NCBI GenBank assembly: GCA_024663395.1
Contig: JANFAH010000010.1
Location: 1,488,001 to 1,552,000, forward strand
Reading direction: 5' to 3'
Source: Pisolithus tinctorius
Lineage: Eukaryota; Basidiomycota; Agaricomycetes; Boletales; Pisolithaceae
Length of the DNA: 64,000 nt
The notes beneath the pieces are model-generated. The model was given only the letters and a program-made list of their open reading frames with translations. It was not told where the DNA came from and ran no database searches. Positions 11,611-21,310 of the stretch are shown here, piece by piece (position 1 is the stretch's first letter; each line of letters starts with the position of its first letter). The position numbers were made by a program, and so were the translations under genes.

Positions 11611-12133
11611 TGTCAAGTACGGGATGTCTGGGTTGAGACTGGACTGGAGACCGAAGCAGGCGCGAGGCCAAGGGGTCGGAGTCAGGGATAAAGACAGAGG
11701 TACAGGAGGATGGACTGCTTGGACTTAGCGACTGAGGATACAGCGCTATTCCCTTGCATGGGTCTCAGTCCGAGTCCGAGGCCGAGATGGAGTTATCAGA
11801 GGTAACTTAGTTGATTTCAGACTGAGGTCTACAGGCCAAGTATCTATGAGCTTATATACTAGAGTAGCTATAGTACGGAGACCGGTAATGCTGGTCTCAC
11901 AAGGATTGCTAAGATGATTGGTAAGGCAAGGATTACTAATGTATGACTAAGGTAATGGAGACCGGGACAGGTGGACTGGGGGCAAGACCGGGCAGAGCTT
12001 ATCCAAAGTGACAGACACTGCAAAGCAGTGTCTACCGTGCTAGACCAACTGGAGATACGGGACAGGCGAGGCCGAGACTGGACTGAGTGAGTGTGAGGCC
12101 GAGTCTGGCTGGGGTCGAGGCATGACTATGACA
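11611..12133 (-). repeat. 3' LTR of Gypsy-1
   Basis: 523 bp, TGTCAAG...ATGACA on the plus strand. A TATATAAG-type box is readable on the minus strand near 11850, and the same AT core reads TTATATAC on plus, so the promoter could work in both directions. The plus direction would lead straight into the antisense zinc-cluster gene 120 bp away. CCG and CGG triplets are dense. On the minus strand an AAGAGGGGGA polypurine tract lies immediately before this LTR. Confidence 0.9.
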
Positions 12134-12253
12134 GTATCCCCCTCTTAGGGGTTGAACCCATGAGACCCCTGCAAGAGCAGCAGGCTGAGTTTGAAAAACC
12201 GATACTTGTGGCTCGCTAAGCCCTTTGCATCTTTCTTTCTCATCCTATTCATC

Positions 12254-13317
12254 ATGTCCGAATCGAGGCCGATCAGCATGACTGGCAATGACAATGAAGG
12301 CCGGGTCATTGTTGACTGGACCCAGGTAGCAGATGACGCCATCAGGTATGACACCGATGACGAAGAGGAGGTGATGAAGGCGAAGGCGAAGGAGAGAAAA
12401 AGGCAAAAGGCAGCCAAGCAAGCCCGGCGGGAGGAGCAGGCTCGGCTTGAGGCCGAGAGGGTGGCGAGAGAGCAAGCTGAGGCCGAAAGGATAGCATGGG
12501 AGGCCGAGGAGCAAAGGGCTCGTGAGGAAGAAGAGAAGTGCAGAGCCGAGGAGGAGAAGGAGGCCGAGTGGACATGTAAGGCCAAGGCTGACAAGGGAGA
12601 TGAGGCTGGGGGGGAGGTGAGGAGGGTGGTTATGGACCCCGGGTGAGTACTCTTTCAACCTTGTATGTTTTTTTTAATTTTTTTTATTTAATCTCCTCTG
12701 TTAGATGTACTCGCTGCTCCCAAGCTAAGGTTGCCTGCGAGTTCCTCATAGACAGCAATAAGAAGCAGGTAGCCTGTGTTCGGTGCAACCTATCGAAGGG
12801 CAAGTGCCGGTGGCCAGGAGACGGGAAGGATGCTGAGGCTGGACCCAAGGTCAAGGCTGACAAAGGGAAGAAGCGGAAGGCCGATGAAGAGATGCCAGAG
12901 CCCGGGCCAAGCCAGAAGAAGTGGGCGAAGTCCAGGCCAACCAAGGTGCTGGAGATCGACGAGCCCGAGGCTGGTGGGAGCGAGGTGAGGAAGGCCAGCA
13001 CAGGGGGACCCTCGGGCTTAGAAGAAAAGCTCGAGCGGCTTATTGATGTTGCGGGGCTCATTGCCAGCAACCTGGCAGGGCTCTTCGAGCTTCATGAGAC
13101 TGTGGCTGAGAACTCAGGCCACATAGCCGACATGCTCGAGTCCATAATCGACAAGTCCTTCGGCTTCGGGGTGGCGGTCACCCCTTCGGATACCAGGTCA
13201 TCCGAGCTCGACTTGGATGAGTTGTGCAAGGAGGCTGCCTGGCTGCAGGCCGAGGCCGAGGGTGAAGGGGACGAGGAAGCCGAGGGGGAGGACGATTCCA
13301 TGGCTGAAGCTGAGTAG
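12254..13317 (+). CDS. Zn2Cys6 zinc-cluster protein encoded antisense inside Gypsy-1
   Basis: Two exons, 12254-12642 and 12705-13317, with a 62-nt intron (GT at 12643, AG at 12703-12704); product about 333 residues. The start MSESRP is shared with the Gypsy-2 copy. Residues ~35-115 are a highly charged KAKERKRQ...EEQARLEAE coiled coil. Residues 131-164 fit C-x2-C-x6-C-x12-C-x2-C-x6-C exactly, the fungal binuclear zinc cluster that binds DNA. A basic KGKKRKAD stretch follows, then a helical segment and a strongly acidic tail. The intron separates coiled coil from zinc cluster. It is convergent with pol and 120 bp from the LTR, so the LTR is its likely promoter. No stop or frameshift is present. 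A regulatory DNA-binding role is inferred from the cluster; a captured host gene or an element-specific regulator both fit. Confidence 0.75.
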
Positions 13318-13808
13318 TCTTAGCAGTCTTGTAGTTTCTTCTCTTGCCAACGTCACATGTCCAGTGTCCGGTGTCTGGTCCTCTATAGTACAGTAAGAGA
13401 AGACAAGAAAGAGAAAACAAAGTAAGTAAGAGATCAAAGAAAACTAGATACCGATAGAAAACAGAAAAGAAATTGAGGCCAGTTGAGGCCGGTCCTCATT
13501 GGTATGGGCCGGGTTTACCAGGATAGCTGGAGTGAAACTCTTGGACGAGTTCAGAAGCATTGTCAAGCTCTGTAGCGAGTACCCAAGTGGTTTCTTCATC
13601 GGTCCCCTCGTAGCCGGTCCAACGGACTAAGTACTGAAGCCAACACCGGCGATGCCAGTCGACCTTAGAGTCGAGGATTTCAGCCACCTCGAACTCTAGT
13701 TCTCCGTCGACCTTGACTGGTGGGGGTGGTGGTTGAGTCCGGTTCGGGATGGTGTTAGGGATGGCCAGCTCGAGCTGGGAAACATGGAAGACCAGGTGCA
13801 CTGCGCGC

Positions 13809-15640
13809 TGTCACACACCAAAGGTGTTGTGGACATGGTTACAGCTGACTCTGCCTAACTCGTCGATGAGTTGTGCACACTGCCCATGCCATGCAGATGA
13901 AGACTAAAGGCCTCATGCATAGAAAGACTGTTGGACGTTAACAGTCATCCTTTGCACAAGAACGAGTCATCAGTGCTAAAGAGAAAAGAGGAAGCGAGTT
14001 AAGCGCCTGTGTACGGCATTCCAGTTTTCATCATATCTCCACTGTTTCCAAAGATATCAACTCCATTCCCACACTCGCTTAAAGTGCTCAGCCCCACGAT
14101 TCTTCCTTCCAAATTTGGAGAGGATCCTCGCACCCTGCGCGTTTCTACAGCACTCCATCCATCAGATGCTCATTTCACTAAGTCCATCAATCATGGCCAC
14201 CTCTTTGTCGATCATCTCGCTTGTCTCATTTGCCAGAGACAGTGGCTATGTATATCTGCCAGGCATTCCCACCAGCTTCCGTCCTGAAGCCCCCTGGTTC
14301 GTCCCATCATTGTCAGCCCCGTCTCATCCCATGCAGCTTGGTCAGCGTGTTCTCCTTGTCAGTATGACTTCCAGAAGGACATTCTTTGGTCGCCTCAGGT
14401 CTGTCACTCGGTTAGAAAGGTCTTATGTGGTTGTTTCGGTCTCCCCAGTTGATGAAGCATATGGATCGTTCCTCCCTGCTCCCTGCACTGTCTTTGTTCC
14501 AGTCTCATCCATCATTCTTCCCGCATTGCGACAGCTGCAGTATAATCTACTGTCCTCCAGCCTTCCTGATTGCATTCATGACGAGTATGACATGCATCTT
14601 GCCTTCTTACTGCAAGATCCAGCAGAAGACGTCCCCCCTTCTCCTCCTCCTCCATCAGAGCCCTGTTCATGAAGTTTTTGTTAACTTCGCTGAGAGGATG
14701 GAAGGGTGGGAGACGCAATCGCGTATGCTCTCATTGCCCCACAGACCCCCAACACCCTAGCCCCCTTTGACACCTGACTTATGCCCTTCAATTCTGGAAT
14801 TAATACTTCCCTATCTGGAAACACCGTCCATCTGTCATGCCATCTTTGGATCTAGAGATGTCTCTGCCGAGATCTAACTTGCATCGCCACCCCCTAATGT
14901 GATATCAGTGCGCTTACTCAGTTTCTGATTCTATTTGACTCATTTTGTGATATTTTGACTATCCCTGACTTGTTTATTGCCAATACTTACCAATCTTCTT
15001 TGCTTGCTTACTTTTCATTTCTCACTTACTCATCATGATTACTCAGTCCTTACTCATTACTTACCAAGTGTTTGTGCCTTGTTTGTCACAAGCTGTGCTC
15101 CCCCCTCAGTATATAAACCCCCATGTACTTAGCTACCCACAATCAATCAGAATCAATTCAGAAGCAGTCCAGCAGTCAGTCCAGTGCCTATCTCGTCATC
15201 GACAGTTGAGGCTCCACGAAGGGGTCTATCTGTCATCATTTGTATACTTGGTAGTTGAGGCTCATTCGGAAGGGTCTATCTGCCTCCATCATTCATCTGA
15301 AGCTTCCTCTTAGTCAGCAGTCTTAGTCATCCCTCCACTCCTGCGTAACTCGTCAACGACTTGCGCCAGGAGCACATTTTATCAAAGTCCATTATTCCAA
15401 GAAGTCCTTTCAGCTGAACACCTTCACTCTGTTCAGCATCCCCTCCTCAGTCATCATCCATTCATCTACTCCTGCGTAACTTGTCGACGACTTGCGCTAG
15501 GAGCACCTGCCATTGAAACTCCCCCCACTTTAGGTTTCTCTGCACTCCAGGTTCCACAGAGGCACACCACCACTCGCTCTTATTTGTCTTTTGTGTTGGA
15601 TTAGTTTGGTTTTCACCACCTTTCCACACTTTGACTCACA
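13809..15640 (+). repeat. 1.85-kb LTR-like repeat, copy E
   Basis: 1,832 bp, TGTCACACACC...TTTGACTCACA, inserted in the Gypsy-1 pol frame; the flanks GCGC (13805-13808) and GCAC (15641-15644) are a 4-bp duplication with one CpG-type difference. It is among the most CpG-rich and youngest-looking copies. The order is: 5' palindrome AACTCGTCGATGAGTT, shared ORF 14193-14672, TATATAAA at 15110-15117, two TTGAGGCTC modules, two CTCCTGCGTAACT hairpins. The position of the TATA box about 1.3 kb in agrees with a U3-R-U5 layout. Confidence 0.85.
14193..14672 (+). CDS. ORF conserved in the 1.85-kb repeat (copy E)
   Basis: 159 codons, MATSLSIISLV...PPSPPPPSEPCS. The middle alternates hydrophobic and charged residues (VLLVSMTSRRTFFGRLRSV, SYVVVSVSPVDEAYG), which looks protein-like, and the tail is proline-rich. 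Two other frames are also partly open here, so the open frame alone is not proof of coding. The best argument is that the frame is retained across copies A, B and E. No homologue is known to me. Confidence 0.45.
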   Translation: MATSLSIISLVSFARDSGYVYLPGIPTSFRPEAPWFVPSLSAPSHPMQLGQRVLLVSMTSRRTFFGRLRSVTRLERSYVVVSVSPVDEAYGSFLPAPCTVFVPVSSIILPALRQLQYNLLSSSLPDCIHDEYDMHLAFLLQDPAEDVPPSPPPPSEPCS

Positions 15641-16654
15641 GCACATTGAGTCCGGCAGGCGCAGTGTGAAAGAGTGGGTACCGGCCTGAGCTATGACCGG
15701 ATATGGTCCAAGATTCTTCTCCAAGAGCTTCTTGGAAGGCCAAGTAGACCAGAAGTATTTGGCTTTGACATATACTTGGTCACTGACCTTGAAGTCTGGA
15801 GCCAGCATGCGTTTAGCATCGGCCAGTCCTTGATATCATTGTTGAGCGAGAGTCATTTCTTCCCATAGGTATTGATGCAGTGAGTCTAAGTCGACTGCAT
15901 AGTCATGAGCCCGAATGGAGGTGAGGTCGTGCTCCAGGTACACCGAGATGTTAGGGTGGTAGCCCTTATTAGCAAAGAATGGTGAAATGCCGGTAGTAGC
16001 GCTAGGGGCATTGTTGTAAGCGAACTCAGCCAAAGGTAGTAGGTCGGCCCAGTTGTCCTGTTGGTAGTTGCAGTAGACTCGGAGGTATTGCTCGAGAGTC
16101 TGGTTGGTCCACTCAGTCTGGCCATCACCTTCGGGGTGGTAGCCTGAGGTGAAGTGTAAGCGCATGTCCAAAGCCTTACCGAGTGACCGGAAGAAATGAG
16201 ATATGAACTCCAAGCCTCGGTCTGAGGTTACATGGGCCGGTACTCCATGCTTCGAGAAGACATGGAGTAGGAATAACCTGGCAAGTTCTGGGGCCATGAT
16301 AGTGTCGTGGGTGGGGATGAATATGGCCTGCTTGGAAAGCCAGTCAACTACTATGAGGATGGCCATGAAGCCGGTTGAGGCTGGAAGCTGCTCGATGAAA
16401 TCCATAGAGATGGAGATCCATGGCTTCTCCAGCACTGGGAGTTGCTTGAGGAGGCTGTAAGGCCGATGGCGGGGAACCTTAGCCTGAGCACAGGCCGTGC
16501 AAGAATGGACATAGTCTTTGACGAATGTCCTGAGGCCGGGCCAGGTATATTCACGCCGAATGAGTTCTAGGGTTCGGTTTTGGCCAAAGTGGCTGGACAG
16601 GGGATGGTCATGCTTAAGCCACAAGACCCTAAGACAGAGATCATTTGAGTCCGG

Positions 16655-17014
16655 TGTAGGAAATGGATTAAAGATGGATGAGGAGAAGTAGCTGAGGAGA
16701 GTAGGGATATCTGAGGGGAGTGAGTAAGCCAAAAGGGCTTCTATAACCTGGGCAAGGATCCTGATAGTCGTCTGAAGGCTTCTAGGGCTGTCTGGGTGCA
16801 GGGAAACGACCTGCTCGAACTCATCTCTCGTCTGTGGTAACTCGTCTCTTCTTTTTAAAAAAAACCAACTACATCCAGTACTAGGTAGTGCTGACTAAGC
16901 AACCAAAATGCGAAATTCTAAGCACCACTAGTAGAAAAAAACACCTAGAATCAAAACTAAATAAAATGAACAAAATAAAACAATTCCCCTAGTAGGGAAA
17001 TTACATTCCCTACA
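16655..17014 (+). repeat. 360-bp solo-LTR-like insert in Gypsy-1 pol
   Basis: Starts TGTAGGAAATGG and ends TTCCCTACA, giving inverted ends TGTAGG/CCTACA. The flanks are CCGG (16651-16654) and CCAG (17015-17018), a 4-bp duplication with one CpG-type change; removing the insert restores the pol frame through GRIYVPDSND. Related copies are at 55978-56325 (full length) and 31550-31645 (3' end only). It contains an A/T-rich stretch but no ORF. Confidence 0.75.
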
Positions 17015-19352
17015 CCAGCACATAGATCCTTCCATCAAGACGAAGGAAGCCGGTGTCATCTACTGACCACCGCGGATCAGACATGTCAGACAGGTGGATT
17101 TGTGAGACCGGGTCGTCTGGCAGTGCGGTCAGGATGTCATTATGAAGTTTCTCTACATCCATCAGTGCGACTGCTCGTAAGACCGGGTACTCGAGGTATG
17201 TGGCGCAAAGGGAGACCACTAGTTGCTCTTGGGTGAAGACCGGTCTCAGGTTTTGCGGGTTCACTCGGGCGTAGCCGCTATCCCCCTCTTTGGGGTAGAC
17301 GTCCCATCGTCTAGTTAGGGCATCAGGCTTAGCTCCAAGCTTACCAGGCCTGAATCTGATGATCATATTAAACTGAGAAAGGAATTCCGACCAGCGAGCT
17401 TGGTGGCGGGTGAGTACTTTAGAGGTGGAGAAGTACTCGAGGTTCTTGTGGTCGGTAACAACGTCGACCGGTGAGGCCGAGCCCTCAAGATGGTGGTGCC
17501 AGGTCCGGAATGCTTCAAAGATTGCAAGCAGTTCCTTATCGTGGGTATCATAATTCAATTCTGGGGCAGTCAAGGTCCGGGAGTAGAAAGCGACCGGATG
17601 AATCTGGCCATCACCGCAAGTAATAGACAGAATGCTGGTGATGGTGTAGTCTGATGCATCGGTCTCAACGGTGATAGGGACCCTGGGGATGAAATGAGTT
17701 AGGACTGGCGCAGTGGTGAAGGCGGCCTTGAGGTTGTTGAATGACCGGTGGCACTCCTCGGAGAAGTTCCAAGGAGCCCCCTTGTGGGTAAGCCGAGTCA
17801 GTGGTACGACGATGTCCGAGTAATTAAAGATAAACCAGCAGTAGAAGTTGGTGAATCCGAGGAAAGACTGAATGTCCTTGATCTTGCAAGGCTCAGGCCA
17901 ATCACAAACGGTCTGGACCTTTTCCTTCGACATTGTGAGGCCGGCAAGGGAGAGGTGAAATCCGAGGTATTCGACCGAGTCCAAGTGGAACTCGCATTTC
18001 TCTGGTTTCGCATACAGACCATGAAGCCGAAGCTGGCGGAGGACTTCTCAGACATGCTGCTTGTGAGACTCCTTATCTCCAGAGTAGATTAAGATGTCAT
18101 CTAAGTAGATGACTACGCAGACATCCAACATGTCCGTGAAAATGGTATTCACAAAGCGTTGGAAGGTGGCCAGGGCATTGGTGAGGCTGAAGGGCATTAC
18201 TAACCACTCGTAAGATCCATACCGAGTCCGGAATGCGGTCTTCCATTCATCCCCTGGAGCAATCCGGACGAGATGGTAGGCATGCCGAAGATCAATCTTG
18301 GTGTAGATCTTGGCTCGGCTTGGTGAATCTAATAGGTCGGAGATGAGTGGGAGTGGGTAGCGATCCTTCTTAGTGATTTTGTTGAGGCCGCGGAAGTCTA
18401 TGCAAAGCCAGAGGGAGCCATCCTTTTTCTTGACAAAGAGTACTGGTGCAGCATAGGGGGAGGAGGTAGGCCAAATGAATCTGGTAGTAAGGTTTTCATT
18501 GATGAAAGTCCGGAGAGCTTGGAGCTTGACCGGAGACAGCGAGTAGATAGTGCCGAGAGGCAGGGTAGTTCCTTCTTCAAGCTCTATTTTCAGGTCATAC
18601 TCCCAGTGAGGTGGGAGTGCTGAGGCCTTGGCCTTGCTGAATACATCAGCAAAGTCGTGGTACTCTTCCGGTACATTGGGTAAGGCCAGAGGAGAGGAAG
18701 CCGAGGCCAATCGGGCTTGAGCTGAGTCCGAGGGGCAGAGCTGAAGTTGGAACTGGACGGACCCTTCTAGTTTGCAGGTGTGCACAAAGGTGGCTGCGTT
18801 GATCAGGGAAACAAGAGGGGCCTTCAGAGGGGTGCGAGCCGGGGAGTCAGAGACCGGTACAGATGGCGCAAGGCCGGGTTGGTTGCTAGGACCGGAGTCA
18901 GGAAGGCTGGTGGAGACCAGGCTTACAGGGGGTGTCGATGGGGTTGGCATTCCTTGTGCAGGAGCCCGGAATGTTAGACTGCCCAATACCCAATCAATCA
19001 ACAGATTGTAGCGGGTGAGCCAGTCATGTCCGAGAACTATCTTACACTCAGAATCCAATGGGGCTAGATACAGGGTTACTGGGGTGACATTGCTGGATGC
19101 GAAGTGAATGTTGACATCTACTGCTTGGGTTATGGTGAAGGTGGACGTTCCATCAAAGAGCCAGAGTCGGATTGGTGAGACCGAGTAAGGGGTAAACGAG
19201 TGTTGATTAACAAACTGATTATCTATAAAACAATGGGTGGAACCGGAGTCCACTAAAGTACAAAGCCGAGGTATTTCTGGGTTTTCTATAGTGATGTATG
19301 GGGTTAAAGAATTCGGACTGGAAAGAGCAGACGTGTTGAGATGAGCCTCCAA
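17015..19352 (-). pseudogene. Gypsy-1 protease, reverse transcriptase and RNase H
   Basis: From 19352 down on the minus strand: protease with the LVDSGSTHCFID active site, RT with LFVKKKDGSLWLCIDFRGLN, the palm motif VVIYLDDILIYS (both catalytic aspartates present), then thumb and RNase H (VETDASDYTITS, HDKELLAIFEAF, VVTDHKNLEYF). One stop at 18048-18050, in HV*EVLRQLRLHG, splits the frame and fits CGA to TGA; both halves are in the same frame. After RNase H the frame runs into the 360-bp insert. Apart from these two defects the domains look complete. Confidence 0.92.
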
Positions 19353-19411
19353 GTTTGCACAACCGGAGTCAACGCAGCTCCCAGATTGTGCAGAGTCCTG
19401 GGAGCTGCTAC

Positions 19412-20749
19412 CTATTTTTTTGTCTCGGGGGTAGATCCCAAGCCCGAGGCCAGTGTGGCCTCAGTAGTGGCCGCAGCACAAGCTTTGGCCTTTCCAGCTT
19501 TCTTGGGGCATTTGTCAGCAAAATGACCGGACCCTCCACAGAACATGCAGAGGTTTCTGTCTAGGCGACACTTGCATTCCTCAGGGGTAAGCTTTCCATC
19601 TTTGCTGAGTTTGCTAGGCTCGGGCTTGGACAAACTGCTGTTACTATTGTTGCCTGGCTTCGATGAAGCCAGCTTGGGGGAAGAACCGGAGTTGTTGTTG
19701 CTGTTGGTCTTGGATTTATCTTGACCGGTCTTGGGCTGGTTGTTGTTGCTATTGGAGGAGCTCTGGTGCTTACTCGCCCGTTGGACCTCTTCCCTGCGCT
19801 CCCAATAGTGCGCATCTATTTCTTGGGCGAGGTGGCGGAGCTCATGAAGTGTCTGGGGTTTGCCAACTTGACAGACCTCATCCTTGATTCAGTCTGGGAG
19901 GCCGGAATAGAAGTGGTGGCACAGCACACCATCACCGTAGCCTCGGACTTGCAAGGCAAGCCAATTGAAGTCGACTATGTATTTATTGATGCGCTAGCTA
20001 TCTTTCATGTGCAAGTGGTCAAGTTGACTTTCGGCGTCAGCAACCAGGTCATGGGGTCTGAAGGTGGTTTGCAACTCTAAGATGAACTCCCTCCAGGAGT
20101 CCATCCAGAGAGGCTGGTCGTTGGGGTCATTGAGTCCGAGCAAGTCTGGCTCAAACCACTCAAGGGCCATACCCTTGAGGTATGATTGGGCGAAGATGAC
20201 CTTGGCGTGGTCGGTCCTAAAAGCCCAGGGTTGGTCTTGGAAGTTAAGTTCACACTGGATGAAGAATGCACGAAGCTTCTTGGGGTCAGTACCATCAAAG
20301 GTGTCGGGCTCATGTAGCTTGGTCCTACTTGAGGACTCAGGGGTGGTGCGGGCATTGTGAGCCAATAACTTGATGGCCGAAGCAAGGTTGTCCAAGACTG
20401 TAATGGCGGGCTCGTTGTCCAGATCTGGGAAGTCTGGATCATCTTCTGGATCATCATCACCGGGACCATTATCATCGGGATCATTATCATCTGGGTTGTT
20501 GTCATCATCATTGCCCGGCCCATCATCGCCAGGGTCACCCTCAGGGATGGGAGCAGTGGGACGACGTGGGGTGGGGGTATTAGATGTTTGGGCTGAAAAG
20601 CCCCTGAAAGGACTGATGGGGTCTGGGGAGCGCCTAGTGGTGCCCAACGCAGCTAGAGCTGTTTCGCGGCGAGCCCCACTGGCTGAAGCGGAGTCGGGGT
20701 TAGTGGCAGAACGACCACGGGGAGGTTGAAAACAAGTCTTGGTTGCCAT
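19412..20749 (-). pseudogene. Gypsy-1 gag with CCHC zinc knuckle
   Basis: Starts MATKTCFQPPRGRS at 20749. A disordered Pro/Asp-rich region (DDNNPDDNDPDD) is followed by a capsid-like retrotransposon gag domain (KKLRAFFIQCELNF...YLKGMALEWFE), a basic Asn/Ser-rich linker, and the zinc knuckle CMFCGGSGHFADKC near 19540. Two in-frame stops lie in the second half: TAG at 19994-19996 and TGA at 19889-19891 (CGA expected). About 446 codons if read through. The protein would package element RNA. Confidence 0.88.
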
Positions 20750-20787
20750 GGTGGTTTAGACCCACACAAGTGGTGAGTCTGAAATAC

Positions 20788-21310
20788 TGTCAAGTACAGG
20801 ATGTCCGGGTTGAGACCGGACCGGAGACCGAAGTGGGTGCGAGGCCGAGGGGTCGGAGTCAGGGATAAAGACAGAGGTACAGGAGGATGGACTGCTTGGA
20901 CTTAGTGACTGAGGATACAGCACTATTCCCTTGCATGAGTCTCAGTCCGAGTCCGAGGCCAAGACAGAGTTATCAGAGGTAACTTAGTTGATTTCAGACT
21001 GAGGTCTACAGGCCGAGTATCTACAAGCTTATATACTAGAGTAGCTATAGTACGGAGACCGGTAATGCCAGTCTCGCAAGGATTGCTAAGACGATTGGTA
21101 AGGCAAGGATTACTAATGTATGACTAAGGTAACGGAGACTGGGACAGGTGGACTGGGGGCAAGACCGGGCAGAGCTTATCCAAAGTGACAGACACTGCAA
21201 AGCAGTGTCTACCGCACTAGACCAACTGGAGATATGGGACAGGCAAGGCCAAGGCCAGACTGAGTGAGTGTGAGGCCAAGTCCGGCTGGGGTCGAGGCAT
21301 GACTATGACA
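20788..21310 (-). repeat. 5' LTR of Gypsy-1
   Basis: 523 bp, the same length as the left LTR. By eye the two differ at roughly thirty positions, all C/T or G/A, most at CpG; at several sites one LTR has TG and the other CA, as if an ancestral CG had decayed on opposite strands. I found no transversion or indel between them. Confidence 0.9.

Larger units (their letters stand above)
13496..16654 (-). pseudogene. Gypsy-1 integrase and chromodomain, interrupted by repeat E
   Basis: The minus strand carries, from 16654 down, the H2C2 zinc region (HDHPLSSHFGQNRTLELI...CTACAQAK), the DDE core with Asp in MDFIEQLP, Asp in TSDRGLEF and Glu in GDGQTEWTNQ, the C-terminal barrel, and after repeat E (13809-15640) a chromodomain (FEVAEILDSKV...YLVRWTGYEGTDEETTWV) ending at 13496. 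A TGA at 15836-15838 interrupts the frame after LAQQ. The R-to-W change in QTEW fits CGG to TGG. Without repeat E and the stop the domain would be complete. Confidence 0.9.
11611..21310 (-). mobile_element. Gypsy-1, full-length chromovirus LTR retrotransposon
   Basis: A 9,700-bp element with two 523-bp LTRs and the perfect 5-bp target duplication ATGTC (11606-11610 and 21311-21315). On the minus strand the order is 5' LTR, gag with CCHC knuckle, aspartic protease, reverse transcriptase, RNase H, integrase, chromodomain, polypurine tract, 3' LTR: the Ty3/Gypsy order. Two later insertions lie inside pol (13809-15640 and 16655-17014). An extra antisense gene (12254-13317) lies between chromodomain and 3' LTR. 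Stops in gag and pol show it is no longer autonomous. I could not assign a tRNA primer site: the bases after the 5' LTR do not start with the usual TGG. Confidence 0.95.

Noticed and set aside
12245..12658. Minus-strand frame opposite the zinc-cluster exon, 137 codons
   Set aside because: Shadow of a coding exon with biased composition: leucine/proline-rich product without motifs, and the plus-strand frame has the Zn2Cys6 pattern and a conserved intron.
14009..14287. Alternative overlapping frames in the 1.85-kb repeat (92 and 111 codons)
   Set aside because: They are open in several copies too, but start and stop at varying places and their products lack protein-like composition. The 159-codon frame is the longest shared one. 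I cannot exclude them fully.
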